From a virus, in the IMG/VR virus record IMGVR_UViG_3300046538_000107, positions 1-29,688 of that record: 29,688 nt of DNA; one strand, 5' to 3'. The translations under genes and the position numbers were made by a program. Below the pieces are notes generated by a model. It saw nothing but the letters and a program-made list of their open reading frames with translations. It made no database searches and was not told the DNA's origin. This document shows positions 22,088 to 27,544 of the stretch, piece after piece (position 1 is the first letter of the stretch; the number at the start of each line of letters is the position of its first letter).

Positions 22088-22416
22088 GATGCGTCTCCTT
22101 CCAAGGCGGCGCGGGCGCGGACAATTGCTTCACGATCCATTCGGATCATCGGCTCATAGTCCGGGTTGGTTCCGATACCGATGTTCGCGAAAGGCCTCAG
22201 CAACTGGCGAAGCCTCTCGTTCTCTTCCCGCAGCCGGTCACGTTCCTCGGTGAGGGAGGCGCGGGAGTTGACGGCCAGCGCGATAATCTCAGCATCGGCA
22301 TCTGAACTGGTTTCGCAGATCAGCCATCCCTCTGGAGCTCGAACGGCCGATGGGCCTTCCTCGATGTGCCAGGGGACGAAACGCCACGGCGTCGGAGTGT
22401 GCTTGATCTCGCTCAT
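22084..22416 (-). CDS. Early phage protein, HTPTPWR N-terminus with coiled coil
   Basis: A 110-aa protein, with GAGGG seven bases ahead of ATG 22416. It begins with the widespread phage segment HTPTPWRF and a short beta region containing DAEIIALAVNS, followed by a coiled coil (TEERDRLREENERLRQLLRP). Such proteins are common in leftward operons of temperate phages, with no proven function. The last bases overlap the next gene. Confidence 0.65.
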   Translation of the reverse strand: MSEIKHTPTPWRFVPWHIEEGPSAVRAPEGWLICETSSDADAEIIALAVNSRASLTEERDRLREENERLRQLLRPFANIGIGTNPDYEPMIRMDREAIVRARAALEGDAS

Positions 22417-22426
22417 CGTTTATCCC

Positions 22427-22636
22427 TCACGCGTACAGTTGGTGTTCATCGAGGATTTCAAGCTGCTCGCGAGAATATGCGGCGTAGCGCTCCGCCCAGA
22501 TCTGGTGCTCGATCGTCCGATCTTGGATGGCGACGACAATCGCCGGGTGGCGGCTGAGCCCATAGCGGACGCTGCCGGCTTCTTCGGCGGCGCTGGCCTG
22601 ATGGAGAATTGCAAGGCGGAGAGCATTGTTACGCAT
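22427..22636 (-). CDS. Small early protein, unknown function
   Basis: This gene encodes 69 aa from ATG 22636, with GAGGAT nine bases upstream; an in-frame ATG at 22651 lacks a ribosome site. The sequence is helical and polar (LRLAILHQASAAEEAG, RTIEHQIWAERYAAYSREQL) and ends in DEHQLYA. The preceding gene ends in a similar DEDQNYA, so the 3' ends may share ancestry. A second frame over the same bases is less likely. Confidence 0.5.
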   Translation of the reverse strand: MRNNALRLAILHQASAAEEAGSVRYGLSRHPAIVVAIQDRTIEHQIWAERYAAYSREQLEILDEHQLYA

Positions 22637-22895
22637 AATTCTGATCCTCATCCGTGATGTTCATTTGCTGGCGTGCATAGCGGTAGTGCTCGACGACCGA
22701 GGCAGTCGCACCGCGCATCCAAGACGGGCCACGAAGACGGTGCTGCGGCTGGCGGATGAATTCGAAGCCATGAGCGCCCATGCGCTGAGCCTCGATCGCC
22801 ATGTAGGCGTTGCAGTCGTCGATCGAACTAGCTGCATTCCAGCGGGCGTCCCGCCTGCTCTGCTCGGTCTCGATTTTGCGAATGTGCTGCATCAT
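22629..22895 (-). CDS. Small early protein, unknown function
   Basis: The product is 88 aa from ATG 22895, with AAGGA five bases upstream. It has an N-terminal charged helix (IRKIETEQSRRDARWNAA), a middle with CNAYMAIEAQRMGAHGFEF, and an Arg-rich stretch (PQHRLRGPSWMRG). It overlaps the next gene by 8 bp. No family is recognised. Confidence 0.5.
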   Translation of the reverse strand: MMQHIRKIETEQSRRDARWNAASSIDDCNAYMAIEAQRMGAHGFEFIRQPQHRLRGPSWMRGATASVVEHYRYARQQMNITDEDQNYA

Positions 22896-22930
22896 CGTCT
22901 TCCTTCTCGACACCCGTTTAGAGGTGGGGG

Positions 22931-23101
22931 TTACGCGTCTAAAAGCGGCTTCGACGGGAGAGATTTCTCCATCTCCTCAAGCCATTCGTCGGCGGCATCC
23001 GTTGCCTTCTCGAAGCATCGATCTATGTCCCATCCGGATTCGTTCGCCTGCGTCATGATCCCTTGGATGGCGACGTAAAATTCGTTCTCACTCATCTTCA
23101 T
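22931..23101 (-). CDS. Small acidic helical protein, unknown function
   Basis: This short gene encodes 56 aa (54 if it starts at the in-frame ATG 23095, which has GGGA five bases upstream). The translated protein is NEFYVAIQGIMTQANESGWD followed by a helix with CFEKATDAADEWLEEM and a short tail ending LLDA. It fills a gap between two operon genes and follows the operon strand. About 80 bp upstream of it have no recognisable gene. The function is unknown. Confidence 0.5.
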   Translation of the reverse strand: MKMSENEFYVAIQGIMTQANESGWDIDRCFEKATDAADEWLEEMEKSLPSKPLLDA

Positions 23102-23183
23102 CCCGTCCCGTTGTTAGATCGTCGTGATCTTCTTGAATGGCCCCGGAGGACCATGGGGGAGGTCAGGCGGCTGTCGGGATGGG

Positions 23184-23720
23184 TTAGTGAAACCGAACAG
23201 CGCCGTTGTCCGAGGCCATCTCAAAAGCCTTCCGAAACTCGCTGTAAATGTGATAGAAATTCGGGTAGTCGGAGGCCTTGGCCGCATCGTCGAAAGCTGC
23301 TAAATCAGCGGCAAGCTTCTTGCTTGTCTCGGGGCCGATCACGCCTTCGCAGTCCGAGAAGTTGATGATTTCCCAGAAGGACCCGGAGGTCACCTTCCAA
23401 GCGGAAGCTGAATAGCTTTCCCAATTCTTGCCGTACTGCTCGTAGGAGCTGAGAGGCCATCCAGAGAGCTTTGCGAGCTCGTCGCGCCAGCGATTGTAAC
23501 TGCCGTACGATCCAGCACGGAAGCCAAAGCTGTCCTCGGCTGAATAGGGCGTCTTGTTTTCGATGCCGTCATTCCGCCCGGGGAAATCATCGTTGATGTA
23601 AGCCAGGAGATCGTATTCGGCATACTTCCTCGTTTCCGCATCGATCGGCTCGCCGTCCGCGTCGAAAACAATGCCACTCATCTTCGAGATTTGGCGGTAT
23701 GCCGTGATATCCAGTCCCAT
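23184..23720 (-). CDS. MGLDI-type phage protein, unknown function
   Basis: This gene encodes 178 aa from ATG 23720 (MGLDITAY), with GGAG eight bases upstream; a GTG nine bases earlier is less well placed. Proteins beginning MGLD(I/V) with an aromatic, Gly/Ser-rich middle (FGFRAGSYGSYNRWRDELAK) and a later GPETSKKLAADLAAF segment occur in many phages and prophages. The function is not known to me. The middle has regular Tyr and Trp placement suggesting a ligand-binding fold. It is coupled to a 16-codon mini-ORF upstream. Confidence 0.65.
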   Translation of the reverse strand: MGLDITAYRQISKMSGIVFDADGEPIDAETRKYAEYDLLAYINDDFPGRNDGIENKTPYSAEDSFGFRAGSYGSYNRWRDELAKLSGWPLSSYEQYGKNWESYSASAWKVTSGSFWEIINFSDCEGVIGPETSKKLAADLAAFDDAAKASDYPNFYHIYSEFRKAFEMASDNGAVRFH

Positions 23721-23725
23721 CGGCT

Positions 23726-23776
23726 TCACTCCGGTTTCCAGATGATCCGCAGTGGCGGGTGTCTGGGTTCGATCAT
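23726..23776 (-). CDS. Sixteen-codon mini-ORF (possible leader peptide)
   Basis: MIEPRHPPLRIIWKPE is encoded from ATG 23776, with a strong GGAGG nine bases upstream. Its TGA stop lies 5 bp before the ATG of the next gene. It could be translated to couple or pace expression of the MGLDI gene. It is too short to judge by codon use, so conservation is the key test. Confidence 0.35.
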   Translation of the reverse strand: MIEPRHPPLRIIWKPE

Positions 23777-23817
23777 TTTCGATATCCTCCGCAGTGAAGG
23801 GAGGATGCCGAATGCGA

Positions 23818-24477
23818 TCAGGCGGTCATCGCTGCGATGCGCTTGGCCGAATAGATCGAGTTGTTCGTGATCTTCCGCTGCCAAGCGCCGTTCTTCGGCG
23901 ACCAGTTCCAGGCAGCGCCCTTCAGCTCGGAGATGATTTCCGGTGCAGGCTTGCCGTCGAAGATGAGCTGCAGGCGCTCGATGTCGTGATTTGTGACGAT
24001 GAGAACAGCGCCGACAGTGAACTCTTCCTTGCCGGTCTTGGCGCCTTCAGGCTTGGGAGGGGAAACATAGCCAACGGCCTTGATTGCCTTGATCGCGGCG
24101 CTGAGAGCGCGCTCCTGCCAAGCGTAGAATTCCTTCGCCTTGTTCTCGTAGGACCGCCACGCCTTCTCCTGCCGCTGAACCGGGAAGTTTGCGGGGCCGG
24201 TGATCATGGTGGACATCATGCGGCTGCGAGATGCCCAGATATCCGACTGGCGCTTGATGTAGTTTTCGCGGTAGCGCTCTGACTGTGCGACGGCCTCGAC
24301 GAGGCGCTCTTCGGTGTCAGCGACGGCCTCCAGAGCAGCATTGAAGTTCTTGATGGTCGCGACATAGTCAGCAACTTCGCTTTCGCCACGACGCTCCGGA
24401 ACATGGCTGGTGCCAGCATGAGCGCGGATTGCCATCTGAAGATTTACGTCTGTGCTGAGTGGTTCGCGAAATTGCAT
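23818..24477 (-). CDS. First gene of the leftward operon, phage protein with WSPxxxAWQR motif
   Basis: The gene encodes 219 aa, with AGGA seven bases ahead of ATG 24477. The N-terminal half has a helical region (AALEAVADTEERLVEAVA). The C-terminal half contains IERLQLIFDGKPAPEIISEL, then GAAWNWSPKNGAWQRKITNN. This ending, a small domain that reads as a helix followed by W-x-W-S-P...AWQR, recurs in many phage and plasmid proteins, including large antirestriction-type polypeptides, and is presumed to bind nucleic acid. As the first product from PL it is made immediately after infection or induction, which fits a host-takeover role. The exact function is unknown. Confidence 0.65.
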   Translation of the reverse strand: MQFREPLSTDVNLQMAIRAHAGTSHVPERRGESEVADYVATIKNFNAALEAVADTEERLVEAVAQSERYRENYIKRQSDIWASRSRMMSTMITGPANFPVQRQEKAWRSYENKAKEFYAWQERALSAAIKAIKAVGYVSPPKPEGAKTGKEEFTVGAVLIVTNHDIERLQLIFDGKPAPEIISELKGAAWNWSPKNGAWQRKITNNSIYSAKRIAAMTA

Positions 24478-24532
24478 CGTCTCGTCCTGCCGTGTTGGAG
24501 ATGTTCGTCTCGGTTCGTTTGCTTGCCTGCCG

Positions 24533-24561
24533 ATTATGGGAAACTCATAACGAAATGTCCA
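24533..24561 (-). promoter_or_regulatory. PL, promoter of the leftward early operon
   Basis: On the reverse strand TGGACA (24556-24561) and CATAAT (24533-24538) are separated by 17 bases. Transcription would start near 24526, about 49 nt before the first gene. The operator at 24534-24550 covers the -10 box. Confidence 0.75.
24534..24550. promoter_or_regulatory. Operator OL1
   Basis: TTATGGGAAACTCATAA has perfect 5-bp inverted arms (TTATG and CATAA) and overlaps the PL -10 box. It matches the operators at 24569 and 25794 in arms and spacing. Confidence 0.75.
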
Positions 24562-24568
24562 GCACTAT

Positions 24569-24585
24569 TTATGGAAAAGTCATAA
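24569..24585. promoter_or_regulatory. Operator OL2
   Basis: TTATGGAAAAGTCATAA is the exact reverse complement of the operator at 25794-25810 beside PR. Its centre is 35 bp from that of OL1. Confidence 0.8.
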
Positions 24586-24622
24586 AAATATTTGACGGGA
24601 GATAATCCGAGGACTAGAACGG

Positions 24623-24653
24623 AAAAACCCCGCCGGACTAGGGCAGGGCTTTT
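24623..24653 (-). terminator. Intrinsic terminator, read leftward
   Basis: On the reverse strand AAAAGCCCTGCC pairs over 12 positions (two G-U pairs) with GGCGGGGTTTTT around a 7-nt loop, ending in a U-run. In the forward direction two pairs become mismatches, so it acts mainly on leftward transcripts. It would stop repressor or leader transcripts before they reach PL. Confidence 0.65.
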
Positions 24654-24833
24654 GAGGTCTGGTTAAGTGAAGTCGGCGGCGGGCCTCGCCACGTGGATGT
24701 GGTAAATGTATACCGTTGGGTGCGCAGAATTACAATCCCCACTCCGAAAGATCGAAGGGGATGCGCCGTGACCTACCAGGGTTCACGAAAAAGTGCGATC
24801 GAGGTCTGTCGCTGGTGTCGAGCAGATCGGATG

Positions 24834-24937
24834 GGGTGACGGGCGGCTCCGGCGGTCAAGATCATTTCCAGCATAGGGGCTAACCTCGCTTTGTCGCGGG
24901 GCTTAGTCCTCCTATGTCCGGAGTTCGGGGCTCACCA
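24834..24937 (+). ncRNA. Candidate structured RNA element (compound hairpin of about 104 nt)
   Basis: Nested pairs in order: GGTGA (24835) with TCACC (24932), CTCCGG (24847) with CCGGAG (24918), CATAGG (24872) with CCTATG (24911), CTAA with TTAG, and CCTCGC with GCGGGG around loop TTTGTC. One U-G pair in the inner stem is a mismatch on the other strand, favouring forward RNA. No promoter is certain; TTGACG at 24592 and TAGAAC 17 bases on are a possibility. Confidence 0.4.
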
Positions 24938-25135
24938 TCAGTCAAGAGCTTAAAAAGGTAGAAAGATTCTTCTACTACAACCGCAGAGATTTTCTCTGAA
25001 AGGCACTGTACCAAAACGCACAGAACGCAATTTTGGCGGTCGCGGAAAATTAAGCAATCAACATCTTCACGATTGCTAACGCAACCCAGCGCCGTGTAAT
25101 GGTTTGGGTCTAACCTAAAAAATGGCTATTCATCT

Positions 25136-25172
25136 GGGGAAATATTCCCAACAGATGTTGCAAATGTTCCCC
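25136..25172. promoter_or_regulatory. Inverted repeat upstream of the Tat-signal gene
   Basis: GGGGAAATATTCCC (25136-25149) is nearly self-complementary, and a reversed half copy (AAATGTTCCCC) follows at 25162-25172. It lies about 45-80 bp before the start of the small Tat-signal gene and looks like an operator for a regulator other than the TTATG-type repressor. Confidence 0.4.
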
Positions 25173-25216
25173 CTGTGTTCCACGATAAGAAATAAATCCT
25201 AAATGTGGGGTCTATC

Positions 25217-25438
25217 ATGACGGGCAGACGTGCATTCCTAAAATCGCTCGCTCCGGTCGCAGTGGCGGCCATCGTCCCGGCTCGTGCCGAGGCAAAGTCA
25301 ACCCCTGATATGTGCGAATACTATGCTGAATGCCTTGCCTCGGCCATGAAGAGCCGTCACGGCGGGCAATGGAAAGTTGAATTAAACCACGAGAAGAAGA
25401 GCATTTTCGGGCGCGGCGTCACGCAATCTTCTTCTTAG
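25217..25438 (+). CDS. Small Tat-signal protein next to the repressor
   Basis: This gene encodes 73 aa from ATG 25217 (GGGG six bases upstream); an in-frame GTG at 25205 is possible. The N-terminus TGRRAFLKSLAPVAVAAIVP followed by ARAEA is a textbook twin-arginine signal with a cleavage site. The mature peptide is only about 45 residues, with two Cys residues (CEYYAEC) and a basic end. A protein this small would normally not need folding before export, so it may ride with a partner or form a disulphide dimer. It lies in the immunity region and its 3' end overlaps the repressor gene by 20 bp, suggesting expression in lysogens. Confidence 0.65.
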   Translation: MTGRRAFLKSLAPVAVAAIVPARAEAKSTPDMCEYYAECLASAMKSRHGGQWKVELNHEKKSIFGRGVTQSSS

Positions 25439-25745
25439 CGAATTCGACAGCCTGCTTGATGTATTCAAGGTCTGCCGGCGCCAGATCGGCCATCTCCAGA
25501 TAAATCTCCCACGCCAGGTTATCATGCTGAGAGGGGCCGCGCCCCTTCCCAGTCACGAGCCAATCCAGAGAGACCTTGAACTTCCTCGCATACTTGACGG
25601 CTGAATCGAGCTTGAAGCCGTCCGTGCCATTCTCATGAGCTGCATAGGTAGGGTATGGCACGCCAAGCGATGTCGCCGCCTCTCTGACGGTCATGTACCC
25701 GGCGGCAAGACGCGCCTCTATCAATCGCTCGTTCACGGTTTTCAT
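25419..25745 (-). CDS. CI-like XRE repressor without protease domain
   Basis: The product is 108 aa from ATG 25745. Residues about 7-65 form an XRE helix-turn-helix (RLIEARLAAGYMTVREAATS, LGVPYPTYAAHENGTDGFKL), followed by DWLVTGKG and a helical C-terminus (DLEYIKQAVEFAKKKIA) likely used for dimerisation. There is no S24/LexA autoprotease domain, so RecA-triggered self-cleavage is not expected and induction must use another signal or an antirepressor. The gene reads away from the PR operators, as lambda cI does. It has no good ribosome site, so translation may be weak or depend on a short leader. Confidence 0.8.
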   Translation of the reverse strand: MKTVNERLIEARLAAGYMTVREAATSLGVPYPTYAAHENGTDGFKLDSAVKYARKFKVSLDWLVTGKGRGPSQHDNLAWEIYLEMADLAPADLEYIKQAVEFAKKKIA

Positions 25746-25747
25746 GA

Positions 25748-25764
25748 TTCTGACGTTGCCATAA
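25748..25764. promoter_or_regulatory. Operator-like site OR3
   Basis: Read on the reverse strand, TTATGGCAACGTCAGAA matches 13 of 17 bases of OL1 and keeps one perfect half-site. It lies a few bases before the repressor start, a place where binding would limit repressor synthesis. Confidence 0.45.
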
Positions 25765-25768
25765 ATAA

Positions 25769-25785
25769 ATATGAGAAACCCATTG
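25769..25785. promoter_or_regulatory. Operator-like site OR2, with the likely repressor promoter -10
   Basis: ATATGAGAAACCCATTG matches 12 of 17 bases of OL1. On the reverse strand its CATATT (25768-25773) could be the -10 of the repressor promoter, with no good -35, as expected for an activated PRM. Transcription would begin about 16 nt before the repressor start. Confidence 0.4.
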
Positions 25786-25811
25786 ACCTTTTGTTATGAC
25801 TTTTCCATAAT
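25783..25811 (+). promoter_or_regulatory. PR, promoter of the rightward early operon
   Basis: TTGACC (25783-25788) and CATAAT (25806-25811) are 17 bases apart. The expected start of RNA is about 25818, which is the A of the ATG of the first gene, so the message would be leaderless. Confidence 0.8.
25794..25810. promoter_or_regulatory. Operator OR1
   Basis: TTATGACTTTTCCATAA has perfect TTATG/CATAA arms, overlaps the PR -10 box, and is the exact reverse complement of OL2 at 24569-24585. Confidence 0.8.
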
Positions 25812-25817
25812 GGCACG

Positions 25818-26015
25818 ATGGAACACGAACTCGACATCCAAGCTATTCGCAAAGACCTCGGCGGCATCACCCAGGCGCAGCTCGCCGATGCCATGGGCGT
25901 CGACCAGAGCACCGTTTCAAATTGGGAGAACGGGCAGCGGCCTCGCGGCCCAGCTCGGAAGCTCTTGCTTTCCCTGAAGCGCGAAGACTTCGCAAGAGCG
26001 GAGAGCGCAGCATGA
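25818..26015 (+). CDS. Cro-like XRE regulator
   Basis: The gene encodes 65 aa. It is a single helix-turn-helix domain (ITQAQLADAMGVDQSTVSNW, then ENGQRPRGPARKLL), close to the size of lambda Cro. It is the first gene from PR and is divergent from the repressor. The ATG lies 6 bp after the -10 box with no ribosome site, so translation probably starts on a leaderless mRNA. The stop overlaps the next ATG (ATGA). A Cro role, competing for the TTATG operators, is inferred from position. Confidence 0.8.
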   Translation: MEHELDIQAIRKDLGGITQAQLADAMGVDQSTVSNWENGQRPRGPARKLLLSLKREDFARAESAA

Positions 26016-26524
26016 CATCCGGCTACGTCTATGCCGTCGAGTGCGGCGAAAGGATCAAGCTCGGCTTTTCGGAGAACCCCGATCGCCGGTTCAACAAGAT
26101 CGCATCTGATGCGCCCTATCCCTGCTCGATGCTTGGATACTGGCCAGCCTCCAAAGCTGACGAACTGGACATCCATTCGAAGTTCAGCGGCATCAGGGTT
26201 CATGGTGAATGGTTTCTGTCGACGCAGGACCTGCTGCAGTTCATCTCCGATAATGCCATGGCGGTCGTTTCCCCCACCGACAAGCGGTTCGAGATCACCA
26301 AAGACGACACTGCACTCGCAAGGTGGCGCAAAAGCCAGAAAAAGCCCGCGAAGCATTTCTGCGGCCCCTTCGGCGTGACGCAGGCCACATGGTCGCGGTG
26401 GGAAACGGGAAGGCTCAACGTCAACACGACCAAGCTGAAGCGCCTGATGGCGCTGACCGGTCTGACGCTGGAAGAGCTTCGCCCTGACATTTTCGGCACT
26501 ACGGCAAACGAGGTTGCGGCATGA
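26012..26524 (+). CDS. GIY-YIG-like (T5orf172/MUG113) domain fused to HTH
   Basis: This gene encodes 170 aa, its ATG overlapping the previous stop. Residues about 4-75 read as the T5orf172/MUG113 branch of the GIY-YIG superfamily: GYVYAVECGERIKLGFSENP, DRRFNKI, then HSKFSGIRVHGEWF with the conserved final acidic/aromatic pair. Residues about 115-160 are an XRE-like helix-turn-helix (FGVTQATWSRWETGRLNVNT, LMALTGLTLEELRP). The union suggests a sequence-guided nuclease or a regulator that reuses a dead nuclease fold. It sits in the position held by cII-type regulators. Confidence 0.7.
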   Translation: MTSGYVYAVECGERIKLGFSENPDRRFNKIASDAPYPCSMLGYWPASKADELDIHSKFSGIRVHGEWFLSTQDLLQFISDNAMAVVSPTDKRFEITKDDTALARWRKSQKKPAKHFCGPFGVTQATWSRWETGRLNVNTTKLKRLMALTGLTLEELRPDIFGTTANEVAA

Positions 26525-27066
26525 TCAACCCCACCGAAGAAGACATCGCGGCTCGCAGGCAGGCAATGAACGGACCTCTTGAGGAAATCGCTGGATACAT
26601 TCCAGAGGCTTTCCCTCAGGGCAGCGAAGAGCCAGTCGAGGTTGGCTGTTACTATTGCGATCAACCGGTTGATGCAGAAAAGGCCGAGCATTGGGTAAAT
26701 GACAGTTATCCGTGCTGCGAGGATTGTTTCGATGCGTCGTTCGATAAGCTCATCGAGAAGATCCTTTCCGACAACACACCTGTCGAGCCAAATTCTACGG
26801 ATGTCCTGATCGCTAAGCTTGGCATCACCCAAGGCCAGAACAGGATGATGGCCGATGCCCTCGAAAAATCCCTTCACATTATGCGCTCCTACCGGCGCCT
26901 AGGGTATGGCGACGACGTCTATATGAGCACGCTGTGTGACGCGATTTGTCATGCAGAACGAGCCATCGACTATTTCAAAGTAGACCTCCCCGCCAATCCA
27001 AGGACTCTCTCCAACACCACCCTAGACGAGCAGGAGCGCGCGCCGAGGACGGGAGACGCAGCATGA
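26521..27066 (+). CDS. Early protein with zinc-finger-like Cys cluster
   Basis: The product is 181 aa, with an ATGA overlap at its start. Residues about 43-75 contain CYYC and CCEDC (VGCYYCDQPVDAEK then YPCCEDCF), a likely zinc-binding pair. The rest is helical, with NRMMADALEKSLHIMRSYRR and CHAERAIDYFKVD. The last residues, NTTLDEQERAPRTGDAA, recur in the next gene and are encoded by a direct repeat that also supplies that gene's ribosome site. The function is unknown. Confidence 0.65.
   Translation: MINPTEEDIAARRQAMNGPLEEIAGYIPEAFPQGSEEPVEVGCYYCDQPVDAEKAEHWVNDSYPCCEDCFDASFDKLIEKILSDNTPVEPNSTDVLIAKLGITQGQNRMMADALEKSLHIMRSYRRLGYGDDVYMSTLCDAICHAERAIDYFKVDLPANPRTLSNTTLDEQERAPRTGDAA
27011..27030 (+). 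repeat. Direct repeat at gene seam, copy 1
   Basis: CCAACACCACCCTAGACGAG recurs unchanged at 27325-27344. In both places it is followed by AGGAG, GGGAGACGC and an ATGAGCGA start within 25-40 bp, so it encodes the end of one gene and lies just before the next. Confidence 0.85.
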
Positions 27067-27368
27067 GCGACTGGCAAACAATCGACACGGCTCCGAAGGA
27101 CGGCACGACAATCCAAATCACAGACGGACGAACTGTTTATGCCGGAGCATGGGCGCCGTCGATTCACGGGAGCAAATACCCCTGGGCTTTCATCGAAGTC
27201 TTCGCGAGCGATCCTCATGGGTGCTGCGACAATGAAGATAGCACGCGGATCGAAAGCAATGCCTTTCCGCTGTCTGGGCCAACCCATTGGCAACCACTCG
27301 CTGAACCTCCTCGCTCCCCCACTCCCAACACCACCCTAGACGAGAAGGAGAGGGGAGACGCCGCATGA
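27063..27368 (+). CDS. DUF551-like phage protein
   Basis: This gene encodes 101 aa from ATG 27063 (overlaps the upstream stop). It opens DWQTIDTAPKDGTTIQI and contains THWQPLAEPP, the start and end signatures of DUF551-type proteins, common in phages and of unknown function. It has a related paralogue at 28213-28452 in the same operon. The tail NTTLDEKERGDAA matches that of the preceding gene. Confidence 0.75.
   Translation: MSDWQTIDTAPKDGTTIQITDGRTVYAGAWAPSIHGSKYPWAFIEVFASDPHGCCDNEDSTRIESNAFPLSGPTHWQPLAEPPRSPTPNTTLDEKERGDAA
27325..27344 (+). repeat. Direct repeat at gene seam, copy 2
   Basis: This is identical to 27011-27030. The sequence after it lacks about 12 bases present in copy 1 but keeps the ribosome site and the ATGAGCGA start. 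Confidence 0.85.
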
Positions 27369-27544
27369 GCGAAGAGCGCAAAATCAAGATCGTCCAAGAC
27401 GGTGACCTGGCTATGGCGGTCTGCATCGCCTTCATCCTCTTCTGGGCTCAAAGCGGCTGGTATCGCGTCGACTGCGCTCTTGGCATCCAAGCCGCGTGCA
27501 ATCGCATTGCTGCCGAGAAGGCCTATTCGGAGCCAAAGCCATGA
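27365..27544 (+). CDS. Small single-pass membrane protein
   Basis: The gene encodes 59 aa from ATG 27365 (ATGA overlap with the upstream stop). A polar N-terminus (SEERKIKIVQDGD) precedes one hydrophobic helix (LAMAVCIAFILFWAQSGW), then a short domain with two Cys residues (VDCALGIQAACNRI). The stop overlaps the next ATG. Size, topology and place in the early operon support a real gene. The function is unknown; the Cys pair would face the periplasm if the N-terminus is cytoplasmic. Confidence 0.6.
   Translation: MSEERKIKIVQDGDLAMAVCIAFILFWAQSGWYRVDCALGIQAACNRIAAEKAYSEPKP

Larger units (their letters stand above)
24654..25216. other. Region without recognised genes, rich in RNA-like hairpins
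   Basis: No open frame here has a plausible start or codon use. The region contains a bulged hairpin (24722-24766), a long compound stem (24834-24937), two short perfect hairpins (24958-24975 GTAGAA/TTCTAC; 24983-24998 CAGAGA/TCTCTG), a dyad GCAATC/GATTGC (25054-25076) and an inverted pair GGGGAA/TTCCCC (25136-25172). It sits between OL and the repressor. A small RNA, a replication or partition site, or multiple operators would fit. Confidence 0.5.

Noticed and set aside
22420-22626. Alternative reverse frame (68 codons) overlapping 22427-22636
   Set aside because: It is Pro/Arg/Ser-rich with no good ribosome site; the other frame has both a ribosome site and regular packing with its neighbours.
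24478-25216. CRISPR array or mobile element in the gene-poor region
   Set aside because: The repeats are inverted and differ from each other; there are no regular direct repeats with spacers and no transposase remains.
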